Assembly: GCA_946479405.1 (NCBI GenBank)
Contig: CAMLGD010000011.1
Coordinates: forward strand, 1-30,140
Source: an uncultured Vogesella sp.
GTDB lineage: Bacteria > Pseudomonadota > Gammaproteobacteria > Burkholderiales > Chromobacteriaceae
Direction: 5' to 3'
DNA length: 30,140 bases
The position numbers and the translations under genes were made by a program. Positions 7,344 through 17,710 of this stretch are shown here, piece after piece. Every line of letters begins with the position of its first letter. The first letter of the stretch is position 1. The notes under the pieces were generated by a model that made no database searches, was not told the origin of the DNA, and saw only the letters and a list, made by a program, of their open reading frames with translations.

Positions 7344-8159
7344 ATGCTGATAACCCGCGTCATTACGGCGTTACTGCTGCTGCCCATTATGCTGGGCGCA
7401 GTGTTTTACTTGTCCGCGCCGCTGTGGGCTGCCTTTGCCTGGCTGGTTATCGGTCTGGCGCTGTGGGAGTTTACGCGCATGGCTGGCATCAAAGGTTGGC
7501 CGCAGGCTGGCTATTTGACGCTTAGCTCGCTACTGGCCGTGGGTTTCTGGCAGTTGCCACTGCCGGGGCAGGCGTCAGTGGCGCACGTGCTGCTGTTGCT
7601 GGCACTGCCGGTGTGGCTGTTGCTGGCGCCGCTGTGGCTGGCGCGGCGCTGGCCGTTGCCGGGCGGTAAGAAAGCCATGCTGCTGGGCTGGCTGCTGATG
7701 TTTCCTGCCTGGTTGGGCTTTCTGGCCTGGCGCCCGGATGGAACGGCTGCCAGTGCCACACAATTGCTGGCGGTGATGGGCTTGGTGTGGGTGGCGGATA
7801 TCGCCGCCTACTTTGCCGGCAAGGCTTTCGGTCGTCGCAAGCTGGCGCCGGCCATCAGTCCTGGCAAGAGCTGGGAAGGTGTCGCCGGTGCCGTGCTGGG
7901 CGTGGCCGGCTATGTCTGGCTGGTGCTGCAGCTGGGCTGGCTGCAACTGCAGCTGCCACTGGCTGGTCTACTGCTGCTGGCACTGGGACTGACGGCGGTA
8001 AGTGTGGTGGGGGATCTGCTGGAATCATGGTTCAAGCGCAGTGCCGGCATCAAGGACAGCAGTCATCTGTTGCCTGGCCATGGCGGCGTCTATGACCGTA
8101 TCGACAGCCTGATAGCCGTGCTGGCTGTGTCGGCAGCCTTGCAGCGCCTGTTTGCCTGA
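7344..8159 (+). CDS. cdsA: Phosphatidate cytidylyltransferase (CDP-diglyceride synthase)
   Basis: 271 residues, an integral membrane protein with about seven to eight hydrophobic segments. It converts phosphatidic acid and CTP to CDP-diacylglycerol, the precursor of all phospholipids. The C-terminal family signature is intact: [20 protein letters not shown] followed by GVYDRIDSL (about 228-256). Earlier, [17 protein letters not shown] (about 165-181) is also typical. It starts 3 bases after uppS, so translational coupling is likely. Confidence 0.96.
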   Translation: MLITRVITALLLLPIMLGAVFYLSAPLWAAFAWLVIGLALWEFTRMAGIKGWPQAGYLTLSSLLAVGFWQLPLPGQASVAHVLLLLALPVWLLLAPLWLARRWPLPGGKKAMLLGWLLMFPAWLGFLAWRPDGTAASATQLLAVMGLVWVADIAAYFAGKAFGRRKLAPAISPGKSWEGVAGAVLGVAGYVWLVLQLGWLQLQLPLAGLLLLALGLTAVSVVGDLLESWFKRSAGIKDSSHLLPGHGGVYDRIDSLIAVLAVSAALQRLFA

Positions 8160-8182
8160 GCACTTTTTGTCCTAAGGTCTTC

Positions 8183-9361
8183 ATGACGATCCAAAAAATC
8201 ACGGTCCTGGGGTCGACCGGCAGCATCGGCGGTAGCACGCTGGATGTTGTGGCGATGCACCCGGAACGCTATCAAGTTTATGCGCTGGCAGCCAACAGCC
8301 AGGTCGACAAGCTGTTCGAGCAATGCCTGCGTTTTCAGCCGGCGTTCGCGGTGCTGGTAGATGTAGCTGCTGCTGCGCAGTTACGTAACCGTCTGGCCGT
8401 GGCCGGTAGCTGCACTGAAGTGCTGCATGGCGTTGCCGCGCTGGAATCAGTTGCGACCGCTAGCGAGGTCGACATGGTGATGGCCGCCATTGTTGGCGCC
8501 GCCGGTCTGCGGCCAACTATTGCTGCCGCACTAGCCGGCAAGCGCATTTTGCTGGCCAATAAGGAGTCCCTGGTGGTGGCCGGTGAGCTGTTCATGCAGG
8601 CGGTGCGCCGTGGTGGTGCCGAGCTGTTGCCGGTGGATAGCGAACACAATGCGCTGTTTCAATCGCTGCCAGCCGGATTTGCCGGTGATCTTGCCGCAGC
8701 GGGTATCGAAGAACTGATCCTGACCGCCTCTGGCGGACCCTTTCGCCAGCACACACTGGAACAACTGCACCAGGTCACACCCGAAGACGCCTGCCGTCAT
8801 CCGAATTGGGTGATGGGACGCAAGATCTCGGTGGATTCCGCCTCGCTGATGAACAAGGGGCTGGAAGTGATCGAGGCGCACTGGCTATTCGCTACGCCAG
8901 CTGAGCGTATCAAAGTGGTGGTGCATCCTCAGAGCGTGATTCACTCCATGGTGCGTTACCACGATGGCTCGGTGATTGCCCAGCTCGGTACGCCGGACAT
9001 GCGCACGCCCATTGCCTATGCCATGGCTTGGCCGCAGCGCATAACCGCGCCCGTGACGCCGCTGGACTTTACAACCCTGTCTGCACTCACTTTCGAGCAA
9101 CCTGATCTGCAGCGTTTTCCCTGCCTGCGGCTGGCGTTTGACTGCCTGCGCACGGGCGGCGATGCTTCGGCGGTGCTCAATGCGGCAAACGAAGTGGCCG
9201 TGGCCGCCTTCCTGGCCGGGCATATCGCTTTCCTGCAGATTCCGCAGTTGATTGAGCGCGCACTGGAGCAGGGTGATCTCGCGCTGAGTACGGATCTGGA
9301 TGGCTTGCTGGAGAAAGATGCCATGGTACGCAACACGGTTCAGGGCTGGATCGCCGGATGA
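8183..9361 (+). CDS. dxr: 1-deoxy-D-xylulose 5-phosphate reductoisomerase
   Basis: 392 residues (E. coli IspC 398). It makes 2-C-methyl-D-erythritol 4-phosphate, the committed step of the MEP isoprenoid pathway that feeds UppS. Seen: the NADPH-binding [14 protein letters not shown] near residue 10, [15 protein letters not shown], the metal-binding [12 protein letters not shown], and [21 protein letters not shown] written in part here ([11 protein letters not shown]). The ATG at 8183 follows CCTAAGG. The final ATGA overlaps the rseP start by 4 bases. Confidence 0.97.
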   Translation: MTIQKITVLGSTGSIGGSTLDVVAMHPERYQVYALAANSQVDKLFEQCLRFQPAFAVLVDVAAAAQLRNRLAVAGSCTEVLHGVAALESVATASEVDMVMAAIVGAAGLRPTIAAALAGKRILLANKESLVVAGELFMQAVRRGGAELLPVDSEHNALFQSLPAGFAGDLAAAGIEELILTASGGPFRQHTLEQLHQVTPEDACRHPNWVMGRKISVDSASLMNKGLEVIEAHWLFATPAERIKVVVHPQSVIHSMVRYHDGSVIAQLGTPDMRTPIAYAMAWPQRITAPVTPLDFTTLSALTFEQPDLQRFPCLRLAFDCLRTGGDASAVLNAANEVAVAAFLAGHIAFLQIPQLIERALEQGDLALSTDLDGLLEKDAMVRNTVQGWIAG

Positions 9362-10695
9362 CGATCCTGGCTTTTCTGCTGGTCATTGGTGTGCTGGTGA
9401 CCTTTCACGAATTCGGTCACTTTCTTGCTGCCCGTGCCTGCGGCGTCAAGGTGCTGACCTTTTCCATCGGCTTTGGTCGCAAGCTGGTTTCCTGGCGGCG
9501 TGGTGATACCGAGTGGTGTATTGCCCTGGTGCCGCTTGGCGGCTTCGTGCGCATGCTGGATTCGCGCGAGGGCGAGGTGCCGGAGGTGGATCGCGCCCGG
9601 GCTTTCGATGCGCGCCCGGTATGGCAGCGCATGATTGTGGTGGTGGCGGGGCCGCTGGCTAATCTGCTGTTGGCGGTGTTGCTTTTCTCCTGGACCATGT
9701 CCGGTGTGCAGACCACGCTGCAGCCGCGGGTAGGGACCGTGGTGGCGCAGACTGCCGCCGCCGCCGCCGGTCTGCAGTCCGGCGACCGGGTTCTGGCAGT
9801 GAATGGCCATGCGGTGACAGACTGGAGTGAGTTGCGCGCCAGCATCGCCGATGTGATTGCCGATGGCGGCACGCCGTTGTTGCGCGTGCAGCGTCAGCAG
9901 CGACAATTTTCGCTGTCGCTGGATTTGCCGCGTTTCAATTTGCAAACCCTGGACCAACACACGTTTGCCAAGCTGGGGATGATGCCGGTGCGTTACCTGC
10001 CCCAGGTAGGCGCAGTGCTGTCGGATGGCGCCGCGGCGCGCGCCGGCCTGAAGGCAGATGACCGCTTGCTGCAAGTGGATGGCAAGTCGATCGGCAGTTG
10101 GGAGGCCTGGGTGGCCTGGGTGCAGAACCATCCTGGCAAGACTATGCAGCTGCGAGTGCAGCGTGGCACCCAGCAGCTATCGTTATCGCTGCGACCGGAT
10201 GCGGTGGAGCAGGATGGGCAGCAGGTTGGCCGCATAGGGCTTGCCCCGGCCCTGGATATGGCATGGCAGCAGCAGCTACTACAAAGCAAGCACGTTGGTG
10301 CCATCGATGCCATTGCCGCGGCGGTGCAGCGTACTGCCGATTTGAGCGGCAGTACGCTGCGCATGATGCTCGCGATGTTTGGCGGTACAGTATCTCTGGA
10401 TGCCCTGAGCGGCCCGTTGACCATTGCCGAGTATGCCGGCAAGAGTGCAGATGCCGGTATTGACGCATTGCTGGAATTCATGGCGCTGATCAGTGTCAGT
10501 CTGGGCGTATTTAATCTGCTACCCATACCGGTATTGGATGGTGGGCACTTGCTGTATCATGTCGTCGAACTGATTCGGGGGCGGCCGCTCCCGGAGCGTG
10601 CTTATGAAGTCGGTCAGCGCTTGGGGATGGCATTCATCATGACTGTCATGCTGCTGGCCCTATTCAACGACTTCGCCCGGCTGCTGGCCCAATAG
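9358..10695 (+). CDS. rseP: Site-2 intramembrane protease RseP
   Basis: 445 residues (E. coli 450). In E. coli this zinc protease cuts the anti-sigma factor RseA in the inner membrane after DegS and also removes remnant signal peptides. Seen: the zinc motif HEFGH with His17, Glu18 and His21 in the first membrane helix; two PDZ domains (about 110-200 and 205-290); and the second catalytic motif [16 protein letters not shown] near 385-400, followed by a last membrane helix. No rseA-like gene is in the window. It overlaps dxr by 4 bases and precedes bamA, the usual order. Confidence 0.96.
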   Translation: MTILAFLLVIGVLVTFHEFGHFLAARACGVKVLTFSIGFGRKLVSWRRGDTEWCIALVPLGGFVRMLDSREGEVPEVDRARAFDARPVWQRMIVVVAGPLANLLLAVLLFSWTMSGVQTTLQPRVGTVVAQTAAAAAGLQSGDRVLAVNGHAVTDWSELRASIADVIADGGTPLLRVQRQQRQFSLSLDLPRFNLQTLDQHTFAKLGMMPVRYLPQVGAVLSDGAAARAGLKADDRLLQVDGKSIGSWEAWVAWVQNHPGKTMQLRVQRGTQQLSLSLRPDAVEQDGQQVGRIGLAPALDMAWQQQLLQSKHVGAIDAIAAAVQRTADLSGSTLRMMLAMFGGTVSLDALSGPLTIAEYAGKSADAGIDALLEFMALISVSLGVFNLLPIPVLDGGHLLYHVVELIRGRPLPERAYEVGQRLGMAFIMTVMLLALFNDFARLLAQ

Positions 10696-10706
10696 GGAAA
10701 AACTAG

Positions 10707-13001
10707 ATGAATAAACGTTTTATTGCCGCTGCTGTTTCCGCCGTTCTTATGTCGCCAGTGTGGGCGGCTGATGGTTTTGTCATTAAGGATATCCGTGTTG
10801 AGGGCCTGCAGCGTACCGAGGCCGGTACCGTCTTCAACTACCTGCCCATGAAAGTGGGCGACAGCTTCAGCGATGAAAAGGCATCAGCTGCAATCAAGGC
10901 ACTGTTTGCTACCGGTTTCTTCAACGACGTGCGGGTCGAGACCGACGGTGATGTCGTGGTGCTGTCCGTCAGCGAGCGTCCGATTATTTCGCGGCTGGAT
11001 ATCAGCGGTGCCAAAGAGTTCAACAAGGATCAGCTTGTCAAGGCGCTGAAGGACAACGGCCTAGCCGAGTCGCGCATCTTTGATCAGGGCCTGCTGGATC
11101 AGGCGGTACAGGAATTGAAGCGACAGTACTTCAGCAAAGGCAAGTACTCGGTCGAGATCATCCCGCAGATCACCAAGCTGGATCGCAACCGTCTGGCTAT
11201 CACACTGGACATCGTTGAGGGCGTGACCGCCAAGATCAACAGCATTCACATTGTGGGTGCCCGTCACTTTGCCGAAGCGGATCTGCTTGACGAGTTCGCG
11301 CTGACGACTTCCGGCTACATGACCTGGTTGTCCAAGTCGGACCAGTATTCGCGTCAGCAGCTCTCAGCCGATCTGGAAAAACTACGCGCTTTCTATCTGA
11401 ACCAGGGTTTTGCCGAATTCAACATCGACTCTACCCAAGTGTCGATCAGTGCCGATAAAAAAGAAGTTTACCTGACTATCAATATCACCGAAGGGCAGCA
11501 GTACAAGGTGTCCGAGGTACGGTTGGCGGGTGATCTGAAAGTCCCTGAAGCCGAGCTGAAGAAACTGCTGACGGTTACGCCGGGGGTACTGTTCAATCGC
11601 GAGAAAGTCAACGAGTCGGTTACCGCGCTGTCCGACCGCCTGGGTGCGGAAGGTTATGCCTTTGCCAACGTGAACGTCACTCCCGAATTCGACAAGGAAA
11701 AACAGAGCCTGGTGCTGACCTTCTTTGTCGATCCGGGCCGCCTGACCACTGTACGTCGCGTCAGTATCGCGGGTAATGCCCGCACCCGCGATGAAGTGAT
11801 CCGTCGCGAGCTGCGTCAGCTGGAAAGCGCACAATACAATGGCGCCGCGGTAAAACGCAGCAAGGAGCGTCTGGAACTGCTGGGCTATTTCGAGACGGTG
11901 GATGTTGAAACGCCGCCGGTAGCCGACACCCCGGACCAAGTCGACATGCTGGTGAACGTGAAAGAACGTTCGACTGGCTCCATTCAGGCTGGTATCGGTT
12001 ATGCGCAGGATGATGGCCTGCAGCTGTCCGCCTCGGTGTCGCAGTCCAACGTGCTGGGTTCCGGCAAATCGGTGTCCGTCAACTTCAATCAGGGCAAGTC
12101 GTCCAAGGTATATGCGGTATCGTTTACCGATCCGTACTACACCCCGGATGGCATCAGCATTGGTTATGATGTGTACCACCGCATCAGCACGCCGTACAAC
12201 TCCAACACCTCCAGCTACGACCTGTACAAGAATGCCACCACTGGTGCGATGATGCGCTTTGGGGTGCCAGTGACCGAGTACGACCGCATCAACTTCGGTC
12301 TCGGTGCGGAATTCAGCAACCTGACCTTGAGCGATGACAGCCCGGATCAGTATCAGGAGTTCGTTGCTGATAACGGCGCGCGTAATACCACGTTCCTGGC
12401 CACTGCCGGCTGGTCACGCGATACTCGCGACAGTGCCTTGTGGCCAACCCGTGGCAACAGCATGAGCGTCAACGTCAACATGGGGCTGCCGGGTGGCGAT
12501 TTGCAGTACTACCGTGTTACGCACAGCGAGAGTTGGTTCTGGCCGGTATCGAAGAACTTTACTTTCGCCTTGAGTGGTGATGTTGGCTTTGCCAATAGCT
12601 ACGGTCAGACCAAGCGCCTGCCGTTCTTCCAGAATTTCTACGTGGGTGGTATCGGCTCGGTGCGCGGCTATGACAGCGGCAGCCTGGGCCTGCGCGATTC
12701 CGATGGCGACGCGCTGGGCGGTACCCGCAAGGTGAGTGGCTCCGCCGAGTTGCTGTTCCCGTTCCCCGGCATGCGTGACAACCGTAGTCTGCGCGCCAGC
12801 GTGTTCTTTGATGCCGGTACAGTATGGGATGACAAGGACACCTCGGTGACGGCAACCGACGCCTTGCGCTACTCCACCGGTATCGGCCTGGCGTGGCTGT
12901 CGCCCATCGGGCCGATGAAGTTCAGCTACGCGTTCCCACTTGGCAAGAAAGAGGGCGATGACGTGCAGCGCTTCCAGTTCCTGCTGGGCCAGACCTTCTA
13001 A
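10707..13001 (+). CDS. bamA: Outer membrane protein assembly factor BamA
   Basis: 764 residues. BamA is the central subunit of the machine that folds outer-membrane beta-barrels. Seen: a signal peptide ending near Ala20 (SAVLMSPVWA); five POTRA repeats (about 22-425), the first beginning FVIKDIRVEGLQR; and a 16-strand barrel with the conserved VRGY loop-6 motif at 652-655. The protein ends in ...LLGQTF, the terminal aromatic residue of outer-membrane barrels. The start has GGGAAAAA upstream, 11 bases after rseP. skp follows after 9 bases, placing the barrel folder and its periplasmic chaperone in one transcript. Confidence 0.97.
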   Translation: MNKRFIAAAVSAVLMSPVWAADGFVIKDIRVEGLQRTEAGTVFNYLPMKVGDSFSDEKASAAIKALFATGFFNDVRVETDGDVVVLSVSERPIISRLDISGAKEFNKDQLVKALKDNGLAESRIFDQGLLDQAVQELKRQYFSKGKYSVEIIPQITKLDRNRLAITLDIVEGVTAKINSIHIVGARHFAEADLLDEFALTTSGYMTWLSKSDQYSRQQLSADLEKLRAFYLNQGFAEFNIDSTQVSISADKKEVYLTINITEGQQYKVSEVRLAGDLKVPEAELKKLLTVTPGVLFNREKVNESVTALSDRLGAEGYAFANVNVTPEFDKEKQSLVLTFFVDPGRLTTVRRVSIAGNARTRDEVIRRELRQLESAQYNGAAVKRSKERLELLGYFETVDVETPPVADTPDQVDMLVNVKERSTGSIQAGIGYAQDDGLQLSASVSQSNVLGSGKSVSVNFNQGKSSKVYAVSFTDPYYTPDGISIGYDVYHRISTPYNSNTSSYDLYKNATTGAMMRFGVPVTEYDRINFGLGAEFSNLTLSDDSPDQYQEFVADNGARNTTFLATAGWSRDTRDSALWPTRGNSMSVNVNMGLPGGDLQYYRVTHSESWFWPVSKNFTFALSGDVGFANSYGQTKRLPFFQNFYVGGIGSVRGYDSGSLGLRDSDGDALGGTRKVSGSAELLFPFPGMRDNRSLRASVFFDAGTVWDDKDTSVTATDALRYSTGIGLAWLSPIGPMKFSYAFPLGKKEGDDVQRFQFLLGQTF

Positions 13002-13010
13002 GGACTGCCG

Positions 13011-13502
13011 ATGAAATCCATTTTTTATAAAGGGCTGCTGTGCACCCTGCTGGCACTAGCTGGCTCGGTGCAAGCGGCTGACTTGAAGATTGGCTACATC
13101 AATACTGAGCGTGTTTATCGGGAAGCGGCACCGGCTGTCATCGCCCAGAAAAAGCTGGAAAAAGAGTTTGCTGTGCGTGAGCAGGAGTTGAAGCGTCTCG
13201 CCGCTCGTGGCAAAGAGCTGGAAGCGCTGATTGCCCGTAACCGCAACAACGAATCCGAACGCAAGGCACAGGAGCGTGAACTGGCTTCGGTGGAGCGCGA
13301 GTATCAGGCCAAGACCCGCGATTTCCGCGATGATCTGAACCAGCGTCGTAACGAGGAGTTTGCCGCAGTGCAGGAGCGGGCCAACCGCATCATCCGGCAG
13401 ATGGCAGAACGCGAGCAGTTCGACCTGATACTGCAGGATGCGGTGTATGTCAGCCCCAAACTCGATATCACGCCAAGAGTGCTCAAGGAGCTGGAGAAGT
13501 AA
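13011..13502 (+). CDS. skp: Periplasmic chaperone Skp/OmpH
   Basis: 163 residues with a signal peptide (LLCTLLALAGSVQA, cleaved near Ala23). The mature protein opens with ADLKIGYINTERVYREA, the family start, then a long charged helical hairpin (about 45-130) that forms the tentacles of the trimer, and ends in SPKLDITPRVLKELEK. Skp holds unfolded outer-membrane proteins for BamA. An AAGGA ribosome binding site lies just before the ATG and overlaps the bamA stop region. Confidence 0.94.
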   Translation: MKSIFYKGLLCTLLALAGSVQAADLKIGYINTERVYREAAPAVIAQKKLEKEFAVREQELKRLAARGKELEALIARNRNNESERKAQERELASVEREYQAKTRDFRDDLNQRRNEEFAAVQERANRIIRQMAEREQFDLILQDAVYVSPKLDITPRVLKELEK

Positions 13503-13523
13503 GCGCCAGCCGCCAGGAAACCC

Positions 13524-13545
13524 GAAGCCGACAGCCGTCGGCTTC
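13524..13545 (+). other. Hairpin between skp and lpxD
   Basis: GAAGCCGAC (13524-13532) and GTCGGCTTC (13537-13545) form a perfect 9-bp stem with an AGCC loop. No T-run follows (ATTGTTGATG), so it is a poor terminator; it may stabilise the upstream message or cause pausing. It lies 17 bases before the lpxD start. Confidence 0.6.
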
Positions 13546-13562
13546 ATTGTTGATGACAACCG

Positions 13563-14606
13563 ATGAAACTTTCCCAAATTGTCGCCGCGCTGGGCGGAGA
13601 GCTGCGCGGCGATGACCGCGAGATCAGCCGCCTGGCACCGATGGGTGAGGCGACGGCGCAGGAAATCACCTTTCTTGCCAACCCCAAATTCCGCAGCCAG
13701 CTGGCCACCGCCACTGCCGGGGCGATCATCGTCAAGCCGGCATTGGCCGACGAGGCCACGGTAGCTGACCGCAGCCTGATTTTGGTGGCCGATCCGTATC
13801 TGTATTTTGCCAAGGTCGCCACGCTGTTCAATCCGCCGGCGACGGCGCGGGCCGGGGTGCATGCACGCGCGGTAATTGGCGAGGGCGCGCGCATCGCCGC
13901 CAGTGCCGAAGTACGCGAACTGGTCAGTGTTGGCCGCAACGTGGTGATTGGTGAGCGCTGCATCCTGCATCCCGGTGTGGTGCTGGGCGACGACGTGGTG
14001 CTGGGTGACGATGTGGTGTTATACCCGAATGTTTCCGTCTACCACGGCTGCCGTCTGGGCAACCGTGTCGGCGTGCACAGTGGCACGGTAATCGGTGCCG
14101 ATGGTTTTGGCTTGGCCTGGGCTGGCGACCGCTGGTTCAAGATCCCGCAAACCGGGCGCGTCATCATCGAGGACGACGTGGAAATCGGTGCCAATACCAC
14201 CATCGACCGTGGTGCGCTGACTGATACCATCATCCGTCAGGATGCCAAGATCGATAATCTGGTGCAGGTGGCGCATAACGTGGAAATCGGCGCCCATACT
14301 GCCATTGCCGGTTGCGCCGGCATTGCCGGCAGTACCAAGATCGGCGCCAATTGCACCATCGGCGGGGCGGCGATGATGGTCGGGCATATCGAAATCGCCG
14401 ACCGCACCCATATCGGCGGTGGCACGCTGGTATCCAAATCCATTCGCAACGCCGACAACTATGCGTCGTCGTTCCCGCTTTCCACTTATAAAGACTGGCT
14501 GACCAACGCTTCGCACCTGCGGCATCTGGACCAGCTGGTCACCCGTGTCAAACAACTTGAAAAAGCACTGAAAGAAGTGCAACAGAACAAGGACGTACAA
14601 GCATGA
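13563..14606 (+). CDS. lpxD: UDP-3-O-(3-hydroxyacyl)glucosamine N-acyltransferase
   Basis: 347 residues (E. coli 341). It adds the amide-linked 3-hydroxyacyl chain in the third step of lipid A synthesis. Seen: an N-terminal uridine-binding domain ([13 protein letters not shown]), then a left-handed beta-helix of hexapeptide repeats (about 100-300), with the catalytic histidine at His238 in [13 protein letters not shown]-terminal helix with lysines and glutamines ([15 protein letters not shown]) follows. The ribosome binding site is weak. Its stop overlaps the fabZ start by 4 bases. Confidence 0.97.
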   Translation: MKLSQIVAALGGELRGDDREISRLAPMGEATAQEITFLANPKFRSQLATATAGAIIVKPALADEATVADRSLILVADPYLYFAKVATLFNPPATARAGVHARAVIGEGARIAASAEVRELVSVGRNVVIGERCILHPGVVLGDDVVLGDDVVLYPNVSVYHGCRLGNRVGVHSGTVIGADGFGLAWAGDRWFKIPQTGRVIIEDDVEIGANTTIDRGALTDTIIRQDAKIDNLVQVAHNVEIGAHTAIAGCAGIAGSTKIGANCTIGGAAMMVGHIEIADRTHIGGGTLVSKSIRNADNYASSFPLSTYKDWLTNASHLRHLDQLVTRVKQLEKALKEVQQNKDVQA

Positions 14607-15076
14607 CCGACGCAGTTAACAACACCGACAACGCCGCAGTACACATCGACGTGCGCGAGATCATGAGCTATCTGCCGCACCGCTACCCGTTCCTGCTGGT
14701 CGACCGTGTCACCGAATTCGTGGCCGACACCCGCATCAAGGCGCTGAAGAATGTCACCATCAACGAGCCGTTCTTCATGGGGCACTTTGAGCAGTATCCG
14801 GTGATGCCGGGTGTGCTGATCATCGAGGCGCTGGCGCAGGCCGCCGGCATCCTGGCAATCAAGAGCCAGGGCCAGCGTGCCGACAACGAACTGTACTTCT
14901 TCGTCGGCATCGACAATGCCCGCTTCAAGCGCCAGGTGGTGCCGGGTGATCAACTGGTATTCGAGGTGGAAACCATCACTGTGAAGCGCGGCATCGGTAA
15001 ATACAGCGCCCGCGCGCTGGTGGACGGTCAGGTGGCCTGCGAAGCCGTGATCATGTGTGCAAAACGCGAGGTGTAA
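14603..15076 (+). CDS. fabZ: 3-hydroxyacyl-[ACP] dehydratase FabZ
   Basis: 157 residues (E. coli 151). It dehydrates 3-hydroxyacyl-ACP in fatty-acid elongation, competing with LpxA and LpxD for the same substrate. Seen: the hot-dog fold with the active-site histidine in [29 protein letters not shown], and the catalytic glutamate in [13 protein letters not shown]. The start ATG lies inside the end of lpxD, so translation is probably coupled; an N-terminal extension of about 10 residues ([10 protein letters not shown]) is not conserved in the family core. Confidence 0.96.
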   Translation: MTDAVNNTDNAAVHIDVREIMSYLPHRYPFLLVDRVTEFVADTRIKALKNVTINEPFFMGHFEQYPVMPGVLIIEALAQAAGILAIKSQGQRADNELYFFVGIDNARFKRQVVPGDQLVFEVETITVKRGIGKYSARALVDGQVACEAVIMCAKREV

Positions 15077-15078
15077 GC

Positions 15079-15852
15079 ATGGCCATTCATCCGACCGCCA
15101 TTATCACTGACGGTGCGCAGATCGCACCGGATGTGGAAATCGGTGCTTACAGCATTATCGGTGCCAACGTCAGCATCGGCAGCGGCACCTGGGTTGGCCC
15201 GCATGTGGTGATTGAAGGTCATACCAGCATTGGCAAGAACAACCGCATTTTTCAGTTCTGCTCGCTGGGTGCCATGCCGCAGGACAAAAAGTATGCCGGC
15301 GAGCCGACGCGACTGGAGATCGGTGATAACAACACCATCCGCGAATTCTGCAGCTTCAATATCGGCACCGCGCAGGATGGCGGCGTGACCCGTATCGGCA
15401 ACGACAACTGGATCATGGCCTATGTGCATCTGGCACACGATTGCCAGGTCGGCAATCACACCATCTTCGCCAACAACGCCACGTTGGCCGGTCACGTGCA
15501 TGTAGGCGACTGGGTGATCCTGGGTGGCTTTACCAGCGTGCACCAGTTCTGCCATATCGGCGCGCATGCGATGACCGCATTCTCCAGCGCCGTGGCGCAG
15601 GACGTACCGCCGTACGTGATGGCACACGGCAACCGCGCCGTGCCGTCCGGCATTAATGCCGAGGGCCTGAAGCGCCGCGGCTTTGCGCCGGAGCAGATCC
15701 GCAACATTCGCAACGCTTACAAGTCGCTGTACCGCAAGGGTCTGTCGTTCGATGACGCCAAGGCAGAAATCACCGCTGCGGCAGCCGGTAATGCCGAGCT
15801 GGACTTGTTCGTGCAATTTTTCGAGACAGCCAACCGCGGCATCATCCGTTAA
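15079..15852 (+). CDS. lpxA: UDP-N-acetylglucosamine O-acyltransferase
   Basis: 257 residues (E. coli 262). It performs the first lipid A step, moving a 3-hydroxyacyl group from ACP to the 3-OH of UDP-GlcNAc. The beta-helix of hexapeptide repeats fills residues 1-185, with catalytic His120 in [11 protein letters not shown] and the helical GLKRRGF C-terminal domain. By alignment from memory with E. coli, the position of Gly173, which sets acyl-chain length, is Phe168 here, suggesting a preference for short (about C10) chains. E. coli His99 is replaced by Asn. The ATG at 15079 is chosen over one at 15055, which lies within fabZ. Confidence 0.96.
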   Translation: MAIHPTAIITDGAQIAPDVEIGAYSIIGANVSIGSGTWVGPHVVIEGHTSIGKNNRIFQFCSLGAMPQDKKYAGEPTRLEIGDNNTIREFCSFNIGTAQDGGVTRIGNDNWIMAYVHLAHDCQVGNHTIFANNATLAGHVHVGDWVILGGFTSVHQFCHIGAHAMTAFSSAVAQDVPPYVMAHGNRAVPSGINAEGLKRRGFAPEQIRNIRNAYKSLYRKGLSFDDAKAEITAAAAGNAELDLFVQFFETANRGIIR

Positions 15853-15855
15853 TCC

Positions 15856-17025
15856 ATGACTGCAAAGCTGTTTACCCGCCCGGGAGCACTCAAGGTGGCC
15901 ATGGTCGCCGGCGAGGCCTCGGGCGATCTATTGGGCGCGCACCTGATGGATGCGCTGCGTCATGCGCATCCGCATATCGAGTTTGCCGGCATCGGCGGCC
16001 CGCGCATGCTGGCGCGCGGCTTTCACAGCCAGGTGGCGCAGGAGAAGCTGGCGGTGCGCGGCTATCTGGAAGTGCTGAAAAGCCTGCCGTCGCTGCTGCG
16101 TATCCGTCGCCAGTTGCGCAAGACGCTGATTGCCGAGCGGCCGGACGTGTTCGTTGGTATCGATGCGCCGGATTTCAACCTGGGGCTGGAAAAAAGCCTG
16201 CGCCAGGCCGGCTTGCGCACCGTGCATTACGTCAGCCCGTCGGTATGGGCGTGGCGGCCGGAGCGGGTGAGCAAGATCGGCGAATCGGCCGATCTGGTGC
16301 TGTGCCTGTTTCCGATGGAAAAGCCGCTGTACGATGCCGCCGGTGTACATGCCACTTTCATTGGCCATCCGCTGGCCAGCGAGATTCCGTTTACACCGGA
16401 TCGTGACGCCATGCGCGAACAGCTGGGGCTGCGCAAGCAGGGGCCGGTATTTGCCCTGTTGCCCGGTAGCCGTCGCAGCGAGCTGGAATTCATGGGCGGG
16501 CTGTATATCGAAGTGGCGCGCAAGCTGCTGCAGGAGTACCCGGACGCGCAGTTCTTGGTGCCGCTGGCCACGCGGCCAACGTTGGAGCAGTTCGACCGGC
16601 TGCTGAGCCGCCACAAGGCTTGGGATCTGCCGATCCGCAAGCTGATCGGCCATGCACAGATGGCGATGATCGCCGCCGACGTGGTGCTGGTCACTAGTGG
16701 CACCGCTACGCTGGAAGTGGCGCTGACCAAGCGGCCGATGGTGATTAGCTACAAGTTGTCGTGGCTGACCTACCAGCTGGTGAAGCGCAAGCTCAAGTTG
16801 CCGTATGTCGGCTTGCCCAATGTACTGGCCGGCCGTTTCGTGGTGCCGGAGCTGTTGCAGAAAGATGCCACGGTGGAGAAATTGGCCGCGGCAGTCAGCA
16901 AACTGTACCAGGATCAGGACAGCCGGCAGGAAATCATCACCACCTTCGAGCGCATGCACGAAGTGCTAAAGCAGGACTCCGCCAAGTTGGCCGCGCGCGC
17001 GGTGCTGCGGGTGGCGCGATGCTGA
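15856..17025 (+). CDS. lpxB: Lipid-A-disaccharide synthase
   Basis: 389 residues (E. coli 382). This peripheral membrane glycosyltransferase (GT19) joins UDP-2,3-diacylglucosamine to lipid X. Seen: [18 protein letters not shown] at the N-terminus, [38 protein letters not shown], and [17 protein letters not shown] in the nucleotide-binding half. The ATG comes 3 bases after lpxA without a strong ribosome binding site. The last codons overlap the rnhB start by 7 bases. lpxH and lpxK are not in the window. Confidence 0.96.
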   Translation: MTAKLFTRPGALKVAMVAGEASGDLLGAHLMDALRHAHPHIEFAGIGGPRMLARGFHSQVAQEKLAVRGYLEVLKSLPSLLRIRRQLRKTLIAERPDVFVGIDAPDFNLGLEKSLRQAGLRTVHYVSPSVWAWRPERVSKIGESADLVLCLFPMEKPLYDAAGVHATFIGHPLASEIPFTPDRDAMREQLGLRKQGPVFALLPGSRRSELEFMGGLYIEVARKLLQEYPDAQFLVPLATRPTLEQFDRLLSRHKAWDLPIRKLIGHAQMAMIAADVVLVTSGTATLEVALTKRPMVISYKLSWLTYQLVKRKLKLPYVGLPNVLAGRFVVPELLQKDATVEKLAAAVSKLYQDQDSRQEIITTFERMHEVLKQDSAKLAARAVLRVARC

Positions 17026-17603
17026 TCTGCGGTGTGGACGAGGCCGGCCGGGGTCCGCTGGTCGGCGCCGTTTACACGGCGGCGGTGATTCTGGACCCGG
17101 CGCAGCCGATTGCCGGCCTGGCCGATTCCAAGGTGCTGAGCGAGGCGAAGCGCGAGGCGCTGGCGCTGGAAATCCGCGCCAAGGCGCTGGCCTGGTTTAT
17201 CGCCAGGGCCGATGCTGAAGAGATCGACCAGCGGAATATTTTCCAGGCCACCATGCTGGCGATGGTGCGTGCGGTGGAGGGGTTGTCTATCGTGCCGGAT
17301 AAGGTGCTGATCGACGGCAACAAGATTCCCAAGACCCTGCGGCTGCCGGCCGAGGCCATTGTCAAGGGTGATGCCAAGGTGGCGGAAATTTCTGCTGCGT
17401 CGATCCTGGCCAAGACTGCGCGCGATGCGGAGATGATCGCACTGGACCAACTGCATCCGCAGTACGGCTTTGCCCGCCACAAGGGCTATCCGACGCCAGA
17501 GCACCTGGCCGCCATCGTGGCGCATGGTGTGCTGCCGCAACATCGGCGCAGCTTTGCCCCGGTGCGGGCGCAGTTGGCAGCACAGCAGGGCAGCCTGTTT
17601 TAA
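17019..17603 (+). CDS. rnhB: Ribonuclease HII
   Basis: 194 residues (E. coli 198). It cuts 5' of ribonucleotides in DNA, starting ribonucleotide excision repair, and trims RNA-DNA hybrids. Seen: [19 protein letters not shown] with catalytic Asp7 and Glu8, the third acidic site in [30 protein letters not shown], and [15 protein letters not shown]. The start ATG lies 7 bases inside lpxB, the same arrangement as in E. coli lpxB-rnhB, and a longer open frame through lpxB is a shadow. Confidence 0.96.
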   Translation: MLICGVDEAGRGPLVGAVYTAAVILDPAQPIAGLADSKVLSEAKREALALEIRAKALAWFIARADAEEIDQRNIFQATMLAMVRAVEGLSIVPDKVLIDGNKIPKTLRLPAEAIVKGDAKVAEISAASILAKTARDAEMIALDQLHPQYGFARHKGYPTPEHLAAIVAHGVLPQHRRSFAPVRAQLAAQQGSLF

Positions 17604-17613
17604 CTTTGGCGGC

Positions 17614-17685
17614 CACGCGATTCGCGGTGTATGCAGCAAGCGGTGGCCAGCCGGGTGGCGGGCTGCGTGCCGCGTGAATCGCGTG
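17614..17685 (+). repeat. Imperfect long inverted repeat after rnhB
   Basis: CACGCGATTCGCGG (17614-17627) pairs with CCGCGTGAATCGCGTG (17670-17685), apart from two inserted bases. The loop contains further pairing (GCAGC at 17633 with GCTGC at 17661). The whole fills most of the 107-base gap between rnhB and the glycosylase gene. No T-run follows. It may end or stabilise the long upstream operon; the function is unknown. Confidence 0.6.
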
Positions 17686-17710
17686 TTGGCGCTGGCGCAG
17701 AAAACACTTG

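Noticed and set aside
15928..16959. 343-codon minus-strand ORF opposite lpxB, and similar long antisense frames at 9340-10131, 11382-12179 and 13056-13970
   Set aside because: Composition is His/Gln/Arg-rich, without domains, and each lies wholly over a well-supported gene.
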